From positions 1-29,531 of IMG/VR virus record IMGVR_UViG_3300037459_000020: 29,531 bases of DNA. The stretch is one strand, 5' to 3'. The notes under the pieces are model-generated. The model saw only the letters and a list, made by a program, of their open reading frames with translations, did no database searches and was not told the origin of the DNA. This document shows, piece after piece, positions 29,102 through 29,531 of the stretch (its first letter is position 1; each line of letters begins with the position of its first letter). Position numbers and translations under genes: made by a program. This DNA comes from a virus.

Positions 29102-29126
29102 GGGGGGCGTTTCACGTCCGCCCCCC
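29102..29126 (-). ncRNA. Hairpin B of a twin element
   Basis: On the transcript an 8-bp perfect stem (29126-29119 with 29109-29102; GGGGGGCG with CGCCCCCC) closes the same 9-nt loop GACGTGAAA as hairpin A. It lies 18 nt after the capsid gene stop (29145-29147). With the flanking pair, 13 bases (CGTTTCACGTCCG on the plus strand) are repeated exactly at 29079-29091 and 29108-29120. It could also stabilise the 3' end of capsid mRNA. Confidence 0.7.
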
Positions 29127-29144
29127 ACCATTTCCGTCAGGGCT

Positions 29145-29531
29145 TTACAGTCCCGGCGTACCGTAGATGATGCGAGGATCCGTCCAATCCGGAATATAAC
29201 GTTCCGTGGACTTGTACCGCATCGAGTCGGTTTCGAAATCGCCTTCCATCGACTTCTCCAGTCCTCGACGCATCATCATCTGGAGCCCACGAGGAGCATC
29301 CGTCTGCACCCACCACGCTGTGGTAGATGTGATACGGGACAGGTTTGCTTGACCTTGATCGAGCAGACCCATCGAGAGGATCGGGTTGATGTCGTTGTTG
29401 GCAGTGCCAGCTCGCAGCACCGACTTCAGCAACACTTCAGCCTGGAAGACCTGACTCGGACCCGTGACGATCTTGAGAGGCGTCAGCCGGATACGCTTGC
29501 CGTTGTTGTCAACAGCGTTACGGATCTGGAT
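29145..29531 (-). CDS. Major capsid protein, C-terminal part
   Basis: The frame is open from the window edge to TAA at 29145, giving 128 residues of the C-terminal end. It carries a stretch that fits a phage major head protein: NNGKRIRLTPLKIVTGPSQVF, LRAGTANNDINPILSMG, TSTTAWWVQTDAPRGLQMMMRR, and a final KSTERYIPDWTDPRIIYGTPG. The ERY...DWTDPR.IYG ending is typical of Mu gpT-like and related podovirus capsid proteins, by recollection. The N terminus is outside the window. An internal GTG at 29435 is not a true start because the frame continues upstream. Confidence 0.82.
   Translation of the reverse strand: MQIRNAVDNNGKRIRLTPLKIVTGPSQVFQAEVLLKSVLRAGTANNDINPILSMGLLDQGQANLSRITSTTAWWVQTDAPRGLQMMMRRGLEKSMEGDFETDSMRYKSTERYIPDWTDPRIIYGTPGL

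Noticed and set aside
29102-29126. Hairpin B as a simple terminator after the capsid gene
   Set aside because: The following bases (GAATTTCTCC) are not U-rich, although partial termination or 3'-end stabilisation cannot be excluded.
29085-29132. Fifteen-codon open frame through the twin hairpins (leader peptide)
   Set aside because: It has no Shine-Dalgarno sequence, and the loop identity is explained as RNA structure rather than by coding.
1-29531. tRNA genes, CRISPR arrays, insertion sequences, integrase or attachment sites
   Set aside because: None recognised by reading either strand.

Overview
The window looks like part of the genome of a short-tailed (podovirus-like) tailed phage of a Gram-negative, probably gammaproteobacterial, host. 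The podovirus reading rests on a tail-nozzle-like protein, adaptor-like proteins, a run of large internal or ejection-type proteins, and no recognisable tail tape measure or tail tube. The host guess rests on a CsrA protein very close to the enterobacterial sequence and on a Gram-negative-type lysis cassette. I see no tRNA, rRNA, CRISPR array, insertion sequence or integrase. Coding density is very high and no gene-free stretch exceeds about 125 bases.

Left arm, 1-2795, plus strand: a tightly packed cassette of small genes. In order these are the end of an upstream gene, a PD-(D/E)XK nuclease, a MazG-like pyrophosphohydrolase with an N-terminal Cys4 knuckle, CsrA, two unknown small proteins, a sigma70-type promoter carrying a 7-bp dyad (likely operator), a Cys4 zinc protein, a Lys-rich small protein, a HAD-fold phosphatase and a CxxC small protein. 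The last gene runs tail-to-tail into the long minus-strand operon and overlaps it by about 209 bp. MazG plus CsrA suggests an early/middle module that adjusts host nucleotide and carbon/stress regulation.

Right arm, 29531-2587, minus strand: one continuous late operon of about 27 kb, with most junctions being ATGA, GTGA, TGATG or TAATG overlaps. In transcription order it has the C-terminal part of the major capsid protein and an 88-bp gap with two hairpins that share an identical 9-nt loop. Next come jelly-roll/LamG-like and repeat-type virion proteins, a coiled-coil protein, a fibre-like protein, and a basic GG-motif protein with an apparent programmed -1 frameshift (slippery GGGAAAG). These are followed by a connector-like protein carrying an inserted discoidin-like domain, a zinc-ribbon protein and a large repeat-bearing fibre. 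The lysis cassette follows (small protein, TM/coiled-coil protein, M15 endolysin, small protein, 3TM holin, Pro-Glu-rich protein), then an adaptor, a second fibre, the nozzle, and five putative internal/ejection proteins. The operon ends with the terminase small subunit and a 709-aa virion-type protein ending in a 185-residue Arg/Gly/Met/Gln-rich tail. Portal and large terminase are not in the window and are presumably beyond the right edge.

The observations I rate highest are the -1 frameshift site joining the GG-motif protein to a 46-residue basic tail, the twin same-loop hairpins behind the capsid gene in a phage that encodes CsrA, the recurring aromatic-x-x-GG/GGLA motif across six virion proteins, the RGG-like tail, and the promoter/operator dyad. 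All functional statements come from reading the sequence and from family knowledge. No database search was run.
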